Source: Propioniciclava sp. MC1595 | Lineage (GTDB): Bacteria > Actinomycetota > Actinomycetes > Propionibacteriales > Propionibacteriaceae | Length of the DNA stretch: 64,000 nt | Direction of reading: 5' to 3' | NCBI RefSeq assembly: GCF_017569205.1 | Contig: NZ_CP071870.1 | Coordinates: forward strand, 1 to 64,000 | Part shown: positions 39,783-49,040 of the stretch, in pieces | Numbering within the stretch: the first letter of the stretch is position 1 | Layout: every line of letters starts with the position of its first letter | The notes under the pieces: model-generated | Seen by the model: only the letters and a program-made list of their open reading frames with translations | Databases searched by the model: none | Told to the model about the DNA's origin: nothing | Program-made: the position numbers and the translations under genes

Positions 39783-40768
39783 GATCGTTGCGCTCGCAGA
39801 ATCCGGGGGTCGACCGCGGCGTAGAGAGTGTTGGCGACGACGTTCCCGGTGAAGACGAACGCGGCCGAGAACAGCGCGATTCCGGCCAACAGGGCGACGT
39901 CGCTGCCCAGCCCCGCCGTGATGGCTGCCTGGCCGAGCCCCGGATACGAGAAGACCTGCTCGACCAGCACCGACCCGCCGAAGATCTCGGCCAGGGACGC
40001 GAACTGCAGCGTCAACGCCGGCAGCGCGATGTTGCGCAGCCCATGGCGGCGCAGAACCGTGCGCATCCCCTGCCCGCGGGACAGCGCGAATTTCACGAAA
40101 TCGGATTGGAGCACGTCGATCGTCTTCTCGCGCGTGTGCAGTGCGATGTTCGACACCCCGATCACCGACAGCGTCAACGCGGGCAGCGCCAGATGGCGCA
40201 GGGAGTCGGCCAGGGTCACGTCGGCGGCGGACTTCCCGATCGGAACCGAGAACCCCATCGGGAACCAGCCCAGCTGCACCGCGAACACCGTCAGCACCAG
40301 CAGCCCCAGCCAGAAGGTCGGCGTCGAGGCCAGTACGAAGCAGTACCCCTTGATCAGCCGATCAACCCAGCCATCCCGCCGGACACCGGCGACCACTCCC
40401 AGAACGGCCCCGATCACTCCGCTGGCCACCCAGGCGATCCCCAGGAGGGCCAGTGAGTTGATGGCGCGCTGCGCGATGACCTGCCCGACCGGAGCGTTGA
40501 AGCGTAGCGACGTCCCCAGATCACCGCGCAGCAGCGCGGCGGCCCAGTTGAGGTAGCGCTCCGCCAGCGGTGCGTCCGCGCCCCAATAGGACGCCAACTG
40601 TGCGCGTTTGGCCCCGCTCATCCCGACGTAGGCGGCCTGCCCCACGTTGGCCTGCACCGGATCGATCGGTGAGGCGCTCACCAGTACGAACACCACTACG
40701 CTCACCGCGGCCATGAGCAGCGCCAACTTGGCAAGGGTGCGAAAAGCGAAGCCGATCCACCGCTCCAC
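39779..40768 (-). CDS. ABC transporter permease (NikB/DppB type)
   Basis: The 329-residue permease begins MERWIGFAFRTLAKLALLM. It shows the DppB N-terminal layout, including the first-helix VVVFVLVSASPIDPV and the ASTPTFWLGLLVLTVF segment. The EAA loop (KFALSRGQGMRTVLRRHGLRN) and a conserved SYPGLGQAAI follow. Six helices are predicted by eye. The gene lies 35 bases after the binding-protein gene and overlaps the partner permease. Confidence 0.93.
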   Translation of the reverse strand: MERWIGFAFRTLAKLALLMAAVSVVVFVLVSASPIDPVQANVGQAAYVGMSGAKRAQLASYWGADAPLAERYLNWAAALLRGDLGTSLRFNAPVGQVIAQRAINSLALLGIAWVASGVIGAVLGVVAGVRRDGWVDRLIKGYCFVLASTPTFWLGLLVLTVFAVQLGWFPMGFSVPIGKSAADVTLADSLRHLALPALTLSVIGVSNIALHTREKTIDVLQSDFVKFALSRGQGMRTVLRRHGLRNIALPALTLQFASLAEIFGGSVLVEQVFSYPGLGQAAITAGLGSDVALLAGIALFSAAFVFTGNVVANTLYAAVDPRILRAQRS

Positions 40769-40803
40769 GGCTCACCCCCCGTCCCGGTCAGAGCCTCGAC
40801 GGG

Positions 40804-42441
40804 CTAGACGTCCCACTGGTCGACGTTGTTCACCAGCGACCACCCGTGCCCGTGCGGGTGCGGCTTCTGCTGGGCGATCGTGATGCCGTCGCGCTGGAAG
40901 TACAGGTGGTCGATGTTCGCCAGCCACACCCAGGTGGACGCCCCCTGGGGCGCCACGCCGGTCTGCGTCGCCTCGTCCCACTGGGCCTTGCGATACGGCT
41001 CGTAGGAGTTCTCGACGGTGCGTGCGGCGCGGGCCTGGTCGAGGTGAGCGTCGATCTCAGCGTTGTCGTAGCAGGCGTAGTTGCCCCAGCCCTTCGAATG
41101 GGTCAGTTGGTAGAGCTCGACCGGCGAGTTCGACCCCCACCCCCACAGCACGGGCGAGCTGTACTGGTTGGGGTAGATGTCGTCCCAACTCGCGCCCTTC
41201 GGACTGACCTCGATGCCGATCTGACGCATCTGGTCGGCGAAGTCGGCGGCCAGCGCCTGTCGTACCGAATCGGAGGACGCGTAGTACAGGTCGAACGCAG
41301 CCCGGAGGCCGTCCTTCGTCATGATCCCGTCGCTCCCGACCGTCCAGCCGCCGTCGGCCAGCACCTGCCGGGCGCGTTCAATGTTGCTGCTGACCTTCAT
41401 GTCTGCGGACGCCCACGGCAGCGCGTCGCCCACGCTATGCGCCGCCGTGCCGTGGCCGTTGAGCACGTGCTCGATCATGCGATCGCGATCGACCGCGCTG
41501 TTCATCGCTTGGCGCAGCGCCAGATCGCTGGTGACGTTGTTGCCCGCCGGGTAGCTCTCCTTGGTCGCGCCGGCCGGGATGGACGGCAGCGAGATGCCGC
41601 GCGAGTCGACGGTCTTCGCGCTGAATAAGGAGAACCCCGCCGGAACCTGGCCGGCGAGCGTCGCCGACGTGTAGGCGACATCGACCTGGCCCGCCGCGGC
41701 GGCCGCCAGGGAGGCGTCCTCGGACATGAACAGCACCACCACGCGACCGACCTTGGGGGCGGGGCCGTAGTAGTCGGGGTTCGCGGTCAGGATGACCTGC
41801 TGGCCCCTGTCCCACTGTTCGAGGCGGTAGCGGCCCGAACCGATGGGGTTGCTGCCGTAGTCCTGGTCGTACGCGTGGGCGGGCACGATGCCCACAACCG
41901 CGAGCGTGTAGAGGATCGTGTTGTCGGGATGCGTCATGTGCAGTACCACCGTCGAGTCGTCGGACGCCACCGCCTCCCTGATCGACGACAGGTCGGCCTG
42001 GGCCGCCTCCGAATTGATGATGCCGTTGATCGTGAAGGCGACGTCCTTCGCGGTCAGCTTCTCGCCGTCGGTGAACCGGACGCCGTCGCGGAGGGTGAAC
42101 GTCCACGCCATGCCGTCGGCCGAAACCTCGTACCCCGTCGCCAGGTCGTTGACGAACCCGAGCTCGAGGTCGGTGTTGATCAGCGTCGATTGAATCAGCG
42201 GCTCGTGGACGTGTTCACCGCAGCCCCACGAGAACAGCGGGTCGAAGCCCGCCTCCGGTTCCGAATTGACGGTCATGGTCACGACGACCTGCTTCACCCC
42301 CGCACCGGGCGAGGCCGCGGCGCTGCCGGTCGCAGCCTGCTGGGTGCCGTCGGACGTGCAGGCGCTCACCAACCCACCGAAGCTCAGGGCGGCAGCGCTG
42401 GCACCTAGTTTGACGAACGTACGCCGCGAGATGACCTCCAT
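40804..42441 (-). CDS. Substrate-binding lipoprotein (SBP family 5), likely nickel
   Basis: The 545-residue protein starts at an ATG after AGGAGG. It has a twin-arginine lipoprotein signal (SRRTFVKLGAS, then LVSAC with the lipid Cys). The mature part is an SBP_bac_5 fold (GWTFTLRD-like AWTFTLRDGVRFTDGEKLTA and NPIGSGRYRLEQWD). The C-terminus is His-rich (QQKPHPHGHGW). The family binds peptides or nickel. The adjoining urease genes, His-rich partners and ArsR-type regulator favour nickel. It heads the importer operon, opposite the regulator. Confidence 0.87.
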   Translation of the reverse strand: MEVISRRTFVKLGASAAALSFGGLVSACTSDGTQQAATGSAAASPGAGVKQVVVTMTVNSEPEAGFDPLFSWGCGEHVHEPLIQSTLINTDLELGFVNDLATGYEVSADGMAWTFTLRDGVRFTDGEKLTAKDVAFTINGIINSEAAQADLSSIREAVASDDSTVVLHMTHPDNTILYTLAVVGIVPAHAYDQDYGSNPIGSGRYRLEQWDRGQQVILTANPDYYGPAPKVGRVVVLFMSEDASLAAAAAGQVDVAYTSATLAGQVPAGFSLFSAKTVDSRGISLPSIPAGATKESYPAGNNVTSDLALRQAMNSAVDRDRMIEHVLNGHGTAAHSVGDALPWASADMKVSSNIERARQVLADGGWTVGSDGIMTKDGLRAAFDLYYASSDSVRQALAADFADQMRQIGIEVSPKGASWDDIYPNQYSSPVLWGWGSNSPVELYQLTHSKGWGNYACYDNAEIDAHLDQARAARTVENSYEPYRKAQWDEATQTGVAPQGASTWVWLANIDHLYFQRDGITIAQQKPHPHGHGWSLVNNVDQWDV

Positions 42442-42514
42442 AGCCCTGACCTCCTGAAGAGTCGCCCGGGTAGGATGGGAAGCAGTTCCCATCGCCGCAA
42501 TCTACCCATGAGGA

Positions 42515-42536
42515 CATATGTCTTATCAGACATATG
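42515..42536. promoter_or_regulatory. Perfect palindromic operator between importer and ArsR genes
   Basis: CATATGTCT-TATC-AGACATATG has exact 9-base arms around a 4-base centre. It lies 73 bases before the binding-protein start and 45 bases before the ArsR start. AT-rich palindromes of this size are typical ArsR/SmtB sites. Binding by the adjacent regulator is inferred. Confidence 0.75.
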
Positions 42537-42581
42537 ACGTGCTGGGAGCGTAGCACGGCGCACCTGACCAGCGAGGGCTCC

Positions 42582-42884
42582 ATGTCGAAGTTGAGCAAGC
42601 CAGTCGGCCCACCGGGCACCCTGGACGAGTGGGGCCACCGGTTTGAGCTGCTCGCAGATCCGACCCGGCTGCGCCTGCTGACCCACATGCACCTGCACCC
42701 CGGCTGCCCGGTCAACGAACTCTCCGAAGCGGCGGGCATCACCCAGACGGCGGCGTCCCAGGCGTTGCGGGTGCTGCGCGAGAAGAACTGGGTGCGCGCC
42801 ACGCGCGACGGACGCCTGTCGCGCTACGAACTGATCGACGGCGGCGTCCACCACATCCTGCACTTCATGGGCCACCAGCACTGA
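42582..42884 (+). CDS. ArsR/SmtB-family regulator, probable nickel sensor
   Basis: The 100-residue winged-helix protein begins MSKLSKPVGPPGTLDEWGHRF. It has FELLADPTRLRLLTHM and the recognition region NELSEAAGITQTAASQALRVL. Metal ligands appear as His in THMHLHPGC and a His-rich C-terminus (DGGVHHILHFMGHQH), as in the nickel/cobalt sensors NmtR and KmtR. The ATG at 42582 leaves the palindrome upstream. It is transcribed away from the nickel importer and probably represses it when nickel is sufficient. Confidence 0.85.
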   Translation: MSKLSKPVGPPGTLDEWGHRFELLADPTRLRLLTHMHLHPGCPVNELSEAAGITQTAASQALRVLREKNWVRATRDGRLSRYELIDGGVHHILHFMGHQH

Positions 42885-43020
42885 TTCGCGGGCGACCCGT
42901 GGCAACCCGGTCGCGAAACGGGCCACGTGGGCCGCCCCCCGATGGCCTCGTCCTTTGGCCCCGGCAGTCGCCGCCCACAGTCCCCGCTCGGCCCGACGGC
43001 CGACCCCCGCAAGGAGCCCC

Positions 43021-44419
43021 ATGGGTGAGCCGACGCCCGCCCCGCCCTGGATGTCCGACGCCCCGCTCGCCGTCCCCGAAGCCGACGAACGTGAGACGTC
43101 CACCCGCGCCGCCCTCCGCAACCCCCGCCGCCTCAAGACCGAGGTGCTGGGTGGCTCGTGGTGGCGCGCAGGTTGGGCTCTTGTCGAGCTTCGTCATGGC
43201 CGTCACCATCGCCACCGTCATCCTCGCCGGCATTCTCCAGATCATCGCAGCCGCCCTCGGGGTGGCGAAACTGATGCGGTTCATCCCGCGCATGGTGATG
43301 GTCGGCTTCGTGAACGCCCTTGCCATCCTCATCTTCCTGGCGCGATCCCGCACCTGGTCGGCGTCCCGATGCTCGTCTACCCGCTGGTCGCCCTGGGCCT
43401 CGCGCGATCCTGGTCTTCCTACCCCGCGGGACGACCATCGTCCCCGCCCCACTCGTCACCATCATCGCCGTCACCGCCGGCGTCTGGATCACCGGCTGGG
43501 ACCTCCCCGACGTCGCCGACCAGGACGAACTGCCCCGCTCGCTGCCTGAGCTGTTCATCCCCCAGGCGCCTCTCACGGTCGAGACCCTCCGGATCATCGG
43601 CCCCGTCGCCCTCGGCATGGCCCTGGTCGGCCTGCTCGAATCGCTCATGACCGCCAAGCTCGTGGACGGCATCACCGACACCCACTCCAACAAGACCCGC
43701 GAGAGCAGGGGCCAAGGCGTCGCCAACATCCTGTCCGGCTTCTTCGGCGGCATGGGCGGCTGCGCGAGGATCGGCCAGAGCATGATCAACCTGAAGGTCT
43801 CGGGCGCCCGCACGCGAATCTCCACGTTCCTCGCCGGCGCCTTCCTGCTGGCGCTCGTCGTGGGGGCCGGCGACGCGGTGGGCATGATCCCGATGGCCGT
43901 CCTGGTCGCGGTCATGATCATGGTGTCGGTCGCCACGATCGACTGGCACAGCATCCACCCCGCGACCCTGCGCCGCATGCCGCTGAGCGAGAAACCTGGT
44001 CATGCTGCTCACCGTGGGCGTCACGGTCGCCACCGGGAACCTCGCCTACGGAGTCATCGTCGGCGTCAACGCCGTGATCATCGTGTTCGCGCGCCGGGTC
44101 GCGCGCTTCGCGTCCATCGAACCGCTGTCGGACGCCGACGCCACGGCCGGGGTGCGCACGTACAAGGTGCGCGGCGAGATGTTCTTCGCCACCAGCAACG
44201 ATCTGGTCTACCAGTTCGACTACTTGGGCGACCCGGATCGGCTCGTCATCGACTTCTCCGACAGCCACATCTGGGACGCCTCTACCGTCGCCGCCCTGGA
44301 CGCCGTGCGCCACCAAGTACGCCAAGCTCGGCAAGTCCGTGGAGATCGTGGGCGTGAACGAGTCGTCCGCCGCCCGCCACGAGCTGCTCTCCGGCCGCCT
44401 CGGCGAGACGGAAGGATGA
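43021..44419 (+). pseudogene. Decayed SulP-family anion transporter
   Basis: Clear SulP pieces occur in three different frames. The start is LRNPRRLKTEVLGG. Then come VMAVTIATVILAG and GVAKLMRFIPRMVMVGFVNALAI, next LVTIIAVTAGVWI through GMGGCARIGQSMINLK, and last LLTVGVTVATGNLAYG with a STAS domain (FATSNDLVYQFDYLG and VIDFSDSHIWDAS). Most of the first transmembrane part is deleted near 43165. Frameshifts lie near 43340-43410, 43995 and 44310. The protein cannot be made. SulP proteins carry sulfate or bicarbonate. Confidence 0.88.
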
Positions 44420-44449
44420 CGAGGCCCCGCCCGGCATCCCGGGCGGGGC

Positions 44450-45141
44450 CTGCTTGCCACGGCGATGCGGAAGATCGCCTTGAGCAGCGAGTAGGCGTGG
44501 GTGCGCATGGTCGGCGCCTCGGGACGGGAGTGGAACCAGCGCTCCACGTCGGCGGTGGTGATCGAGGTCAGGGGCAGGTCGTGGAACGGTGCGAACCAGC
44601 GCTCGTGGATGTCGAGGTAGTGCTCCTTGGAGCGGTCCTTCAGGGGGCGCCCGCGGACCAGCCGTTTGTCGATCCATTCCCGGGCAAACCCGTCGAAGGT
44701 GATCGCTTCGGCCTCGGCCAGCTTGCGGCGCACGGCCGGCGGCGTCCACTCGCCTCGCTCGATCAGCCCCAGTTCTTGGCCTAGCCATGTCTGAGCGCGG
44801 ACTTCGTTGCTGAAGGTAATGCTGGCGGTATGATGTTTCCTATCGGGCCCGGTGTAGCGCACGGCGAATCGATTGCCGGTCTTCAGAACCGATCCGAACG
44901 AACGAAAGCGCGTGCCCTTGGCTGGCCCATGGTGGCGTTTCTCGGAGCTCGGGCTCGATCTTTCTTCCCCGATCCTGTGTATCTTCAGTGTATCTTCGCG
45001 GCTCGATTCGGCGCCGCGCGCCTTCTTCGTCACCTGCCTGATACTAGGCCGAAGAGCAGTGAAACACCTAGTGGATGCCTGATTGGCCCGAAGTGTCACG
45101 GGTCGGCCATCAAGGCCGTTTGGGTCAATGGTCAATTTCAA
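44450..45141 (-). pseudogene. Truncated tyrosine site-specific integrase
   Basis: Reverse-strand reading gives the N-terminal half of a phage-type integrase. It has an arm-binding part (FGSVLKTGNRFAVRYTGPD and KHHTASITFSNEV) and the SAM-like core-binding domain (FAREWIDKRLVRGRPLKDRS and LTSITTADVERWFHSRP). It stops making sense after AIFRIAVASR near 44450. The catalytic R-H-R-Y domain is missing. Its N-terminal end abuts the att copy at 45137, where an island integrase is expected. The island can no longer excise by its own enzyme. Confidence 0.85.
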
Positions 45142-45161
45142 GTCCAGTTAGGCCCACCACG
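45137..45161 (+). repeat. att site, right copy (tRNA-Ile 3' end duplicate)
   Basis: It is identical over 25 bases to 28409-28433 but is not preceded by the rest of a tRNA. A copy of the tRNA's terminator follows at 45163-45191 with three or so substitutions. It marks the right end of the urease island and possibly the left end of the next one. Confidence 0.85.
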
Positions 45162-45256
45162 AAAAACCCCCTCCCACCAGGGCAGGGGGTTATTGCTTGC
45201 CCACTCCCGCGGATTTCGTGCCCCACACGTGCCCGATTGTGTCGATTACACCTCGA

Positions 45257-47782
45257 TCAGGCGTGGCGTGCGTGGAGCACTCGAACGAAGTCATCGGCGG
45301 TCCGTACGAGCCATTGCACCAGTAGGTCAGCCTGTCCCGGGTCCCGGAAGTCGCCGGGACGCTCACGAATGATGCGGCTGGCCTTCTTCTCCGGTTGCTC
45401 CCGCCACTCCACGGCGTAGCCGAGGTCGCGCTCGATTTCCTGCCTTTGGTTGTGCAGCGCGTGGAACTGGTCCTTGCCTCCTTCGATGTACGCCTCCACG
45501 TAGACCCTTGGCTTCGTGGTGTTGACGATGAGGTTCACCCCTGGGGTGACCCCAGCGGGGTGAACGGGGTACCAGTGTCGGCGTCCTGGCGATCGGTGGA
45601 AGGAAGCGTGCGTGGCATGTTGGCGGCCCCACTGCTGCACCGACGTCCAAAACGCGGCCTGCTGGACGCCCAGGGCCCCAGGATCTGTGGTTGTCTTCCG
45701 TGCCTGCCGACGGCGGCGCCGCCTCAGAGTGGACGCATCGATGTCCAGCCCCATTCCGGCCGCCAGTTCGACGGCGTCCATGAACTGCTCCGGGTCGGCA
45801 CGACCCGCCACGTCGACGTGGACCCCCTCCGCACGGAGCAGGTCACGAGGGTCATCTGTGCGGTGCTGGTCGGTCCAGCGGAATTGGGCAGACAGGGTCC
45901 CGCCAGCGTTCAGCACACGCCACGGGTTCGGCATCGGGTGGTTCGCGATCGCCTGCCCCACCGGGACGGGGTGACTGCCGACCACGACCGCTACTTCGCC
46001 ATAGGTGGTCCACCGGCCGGAGGGGAGCCCGGCCAGCACAGTGGCGACGTCCACACGCAGTTCCGATTCCCGGTCACGGACCCCCACGAGTTTCTCGTTG
46101 GGGCCGGGCCACAGGTCGATGATGCGCTCCGCCAGTGCCTGCCCGCGGTCGGTGATCTCGCTGGCACCCCACGTCGGGTGCTCCGCGATCGTCTGGTTCA
46201 TCCGCACGCCGCTTTCGGCCAGCATCGTGCGTTTCTGAGAGAACGGCCGGTTGCTCAGCTCGCTGTTGTACCCGGTCAGCGTGAGATTCCCCAGCGTGTG
46301 GACGAGACGCTCGTGCTCGAACGCCACCTCCGCCTCCGCAGGCAAGGTTGCGCCGAACTCGGTGCGCACGGCGTCCGTCAGGGTTTGCGGCAACACGTGC
46401 TCGATCGTGAGCTGCCTGGCATCGACCGGCTCCTTCGGACGCAGGGACTCCTCGAGCCACAGCAGGATGAGCTTCTTCTGGGACGCCCGCCCCTGCCAGT
46501 AGAACGGAACGGCTGTCACGGACTCTCGCACCTGGGCGTCCGTCGCGAAGTGCTTGCGCCCCTCCGACAGGTAATCCCGCAACGCCACCTCCACGTCGGA
46601 CGCCTCAGCGATGGCACCGACCGCCTGCAAGAGCGTCCGGTTCAACCCGGCAGTCGCCCGGCCGATCACAATCCTGCGAACGAAGTATGACTCCAAGCAC
46701 GCGAGGGCAGCGATGGCCTTGTCGTCCGAAACGCGTCCAGCCGTTCGCTGCGCCAACACCTGCATCACGATTGGGTACGCGGTCGTGGACCCCCAGGCCC
46801 GGATGCGTTCAAGCCGCTTCCGCAGGGTGACGTTCTGCTCGCGTTGCGGCTTGAGGATGGTGGCCAGCACTTCGCCTAGCTTGGCGATCCGTTGGATCTC
46901 GGCCTCGACGTCGGCCGCTGTGGTCAGCGTGTCGAAGCGGCGTTGCTGCCCTAGGTACGTGTCGGACTGCTTGGCCTTCTCGTCGCTCTGCACCAGGTCG
47001 AGCCAGAACAACAGCTCCAGGTTCTCCGAACCGAGCTTGTCCTCCAGCGGACGCCACAGCGCCTCGTACACCTCCTCCGCACGATCACCCAGCCGCATGA
47101 ACAGGTGGTTCTTCAGCAGGTCCGATTGGGTGAGGCGCAATCCGGTGTTGTTGAGCGACTCGAAGATCCTGTGCGCGTTGTCGCCCGCCTCCGCCGTCAC
47201 CGCCACCAGCGCGAGTCCACGGAGCACGGCGTTCTCGATAGCCGCGATGTCGTGGGGATCCTCGGGGTCGTCGACCTCGGCCAGCTTCACACGGAAGCGC
47301 CGGTACGCCGCACCCACGGCGTCCTCGCCACCTGCCTCCGCGCTCGCACGCACGATCGCCAGGTACGCCGATCGGTCGGCCTGCGTCGGCACCAGCTTGG
47401 GAGGCTTGCCCGCGTCGTACGTGTTCACGAGGTACTGGGCATCGATCCGGTCGCGGTGTTCCTGGCCGTCGGACTCGGCCAGGTGGTCGCGGATCGCGGC
47501 CAACAGGATCGACAAGGTGGTGAGCCGCTGCTGACCGTCGACGACCAGGAACTTGTGGACGCCGACCACGCCGTTGTCAGGACTCGCCGCCAGTACCAGC
47601 GACCCGATGAAGTGGGTGGGGGTACCCCCGGCCCGACGCGCCTCGGCAATCTCCATCAGGTCATCCCACAACTGGTCGATCTGCTTGGGCCCCCACGAGT
47701 ACACGCGCTGATACAGCGGCACCTGGTACTGCCGCTTGCCCTCGAGGATGCCCTCGAGGTTGGTCTCGTTCGCCTTCACCAT
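45257..47782 (-). CDS. DUF262-DUF1524-ATL-DUF4268 fusion protein
   Basis: The 841-residue protein starts MVKANETNLEGILEG after GGAGGAG. Residues 1 to about 230 are DUF262 (QVPLYQRVYSW, then VVDGQQRLTTL at 81-90), the nucleotide-using half of GmrSD-type enzymes. DUF1524 with the HNH-like IEHVLPQ lies near 455. An alkyltransferase-like segment from about 580 (GRWTTYGEVAVVVGS) has PWRV where MGMT has PCHR, so the acceptor Cys is absent. The last 100 residues match DUF4268 (EWREQPEKKASRIIRE). A role in restriction of modified DNA is inferred. A broken copy lies at 28530. Confidence 0.85.
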   Translation of the reverse strand: MVKANETNLEGILEGKRQYQVPLYQRVYSWGPKQIDQLWDDLMEIAEARRAGGTPTHFIGSLVLAASPDNGVVGVHKFLVVDGQQRLTTLSILLAAIRDHLAESDGQEHRDRIDAQYLVNTYDAGKPPKLVPTQADRSAYLAIVRASAEAGGEDAVGAAYRRFRVKLAEVDDPEDPHDIAAIENAVLRGLALVAVTAEAGDNAHRIFESLNNTGLRLTQSDLLKNHLFMRLGDRAEEVYEALWRPLEDKLGSENLELLFWLDLVQSDEKAKQSDTYLGQQRRFDTLTTAADVEAEIQRIAKLGEVLATILKPQREQNVTLRKRLERIRAWGSTTAYPIVMQVLAQRTAGRVSDDKAIAALACLESYFVRRIVIGRATAGLNRTLLQAVGAIAEASDVEVALRDYLSEGRKHFATDAQVRESVTAVPFYWQGRASQKKLILLWLEESLRPKEPVDARQLTIEHVLPQTLTDAVRTEFGATLPAEAEVAFEHERLVHTLGNLTLTGYNSELSNRPFSQKRTMLAESGVRMNQTIAEHPTWGASEITDRGQALAERIIDLWPGPNEKLVGVRDRESELRVDVATVLAGLPSGRWTTYGEVAVVVGSHPVPVGQAIANHPMPNPWRVLNAGGTLSAQFRWTDQHRTDDPRDLLRAEGVHVDVAGRADPEQFMDAVELAAGMGLDIDASTLRRRRRRQARKTTTDPGALGVQQAAFWTSVQQWGRQHATHASFHRSPGRRHWYPVHPAGVTPGVNLIVNTTKPRVYVEAYIEGGKDQFHALHNQRQEIERDLGYAVEWREQPEKKASRIIRERPGDFRDPGQADLLVQWLVRTADDFVRVLHARHA

Positions 47783-48229
47783 GCCACTCCTCCGTAATCT
47801 GCGTTCATCCTGCCCTGTCGAGCAGGCAGGCGAAGGGAGCATCCCCGGGGCCGGTCAGTACTCGCTGCCGCGTTAGTCAAGGCCCGCTGTCGACACCTGG
47901 CCGGCCGGGAGTCGAGGCCGGACGGCTCATGGGGCCGGGTCGTGGTCGGCCGGGACGCGGAGGCGGTCGAGGTGCTCAAGGCCGCCCGGTTGCTGGAGCA
48001 GGCTTACGCGTCCGAGGAGCCTACTCCCGCCCGCGGGACGGCTCGGGGGACGTGATCGCCCACTCACACAGGAAGCGGGTGACCTCGGAGGGGGTGAAGC
48101 ACGCGCCGCGCGCCTTCCGCAGCTCAGCGGAATCGCCAGCCAACTCCATCGTCACATCACCCTCCCGAAGTCCACCCTACCGACGAGAGACTCCACCGCT
48201 GGTCTGACAATCCGTGAGGAGGGCCTCTG

Positions 48230-48377
48230 ATGACCAACCCGCTGGCGGGCGGTCCCGAGGACGCCCCCCGGAAGCCCGATGACCCACAGCCCTCACCTCA
48301 TGGTCGTGATCTCACTCAACTGCCCATGTGGGGACGTCGACCTCGCGAGGTGCGTGACCTCGCGGACATGCCGATGT
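48230..48377 (+). pseudogene. Small ORF interrupted by the ISL3 element
   Basis: The ATG at 48230 has a strong ribosome site. It encodes 49 residues, rich in Pro and charged residues, including DLTQLPMWGRRPRE. The element then interrupts it at the duplicated octamer GCCGATGT. Rejoining across the element gives an unconvincing continuation into the end of the SMC-like gene, so the original gene may already have been truncated. I do not recognise a family. Confidence 0.4.
48314..48340. repeat. 27-base direct repeat shared with 62074-62100
   Basis: The shared stretch contains CTCAACTGCCCATGTGGGG and continues to CGTCGA. Read on the reverse strand, both copies end an open frame with DVPTWAVE and a stop. 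Both lie at joins between accessory segments, so it may be a conserved end of a lost mobile element. Confidence 0.6.
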
Positions 48378-49040
48378 GGCTCTTCATACCTGCGGTGGGT
48401 GGGGGGCCGACACGCCGAGTGAGGCTGGTTTGCTGAGGTAGGGGTCGGGGCCCTCAGGATCAGGAGTTACCAAGCTTCTTATCCACCGAGGACCCCGACT
48501 GTGTCTGAGCCTACGGCGTGTGCTGCGCGCTGCCCCCATGACGACGCCTACTGCGACAACTGTGACCGTCTCGTCGGCCTGCCCGGCGTGCACGTCATCG
48601 ATGTGGACCGACGACCTGCCGGGCTGGTGGTCGAGGTCGAGTCCCCACCAGCGGTGATGGGCTGCCCGACCTGCGGGGTGGTGGCCCGCAGCCATGGCCG
48701 ACGGACGGTCACCTTGGTCGACATCCCCTGCTTCGGCGCCCCGACACGCGTGCGTTGGCGCAAACGCACGTGGACGTGTCCCGAGCCGTCCTGTCCGGTA
48801 GGGGTGTTCACCGAGCAGGACACCGGGATCGCCAACCCGCGGGCGATGCTGACCACCCGGGCGTGCCGCTGGGCGACCGAACAGGTCCGACGCGAGCATG
48901 CCAGCATCGCCGGACTGGCTCGGCAGTTGGCCACGACGTGGCGGACCGTGTGGAGGAGCATCGAGCCGATCCTCGCCCGCGCCGCCGCCGACGAGTCCCG
49001 CTTCACTGGGGTTACCACCCTCGGGGTGGATGAGCACCTG

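Larger units (their letters stand above)
47783..48377. other. Accessory stretch with gene remnants
   Basis: No complete, confident gene is visible in these 595 bases. A forward reading frame from about 47823 to 48054 gives protein-like text (GRVVVGRDAEAVEVLKAARL) that lacks a start and is probably the tail of a lost gene. A new ORF starts at 48230 after GAGGAGG (MTNPLAGGPEDAPRKPDD) and is cut by the ISL3 element after 49 codons. The 27-base stretch 48314-48340 recurs at 62074. Confidence 0.45.

Noticed and set aside
45137-45161. Second tRNA-Ile gene
   Set aside because: Only the 3' 25 bases are present. No acceptor, D or anticodon arm lies upstream, so it is an att duplicate.
47929-48207. 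Forward ORF of 92 codons after the DUF262 fusion gene
   Set aside because: It has no ribosome site and its translation is Gly/Arg-rich. A different frame here looks more protein-like but lacks a start.
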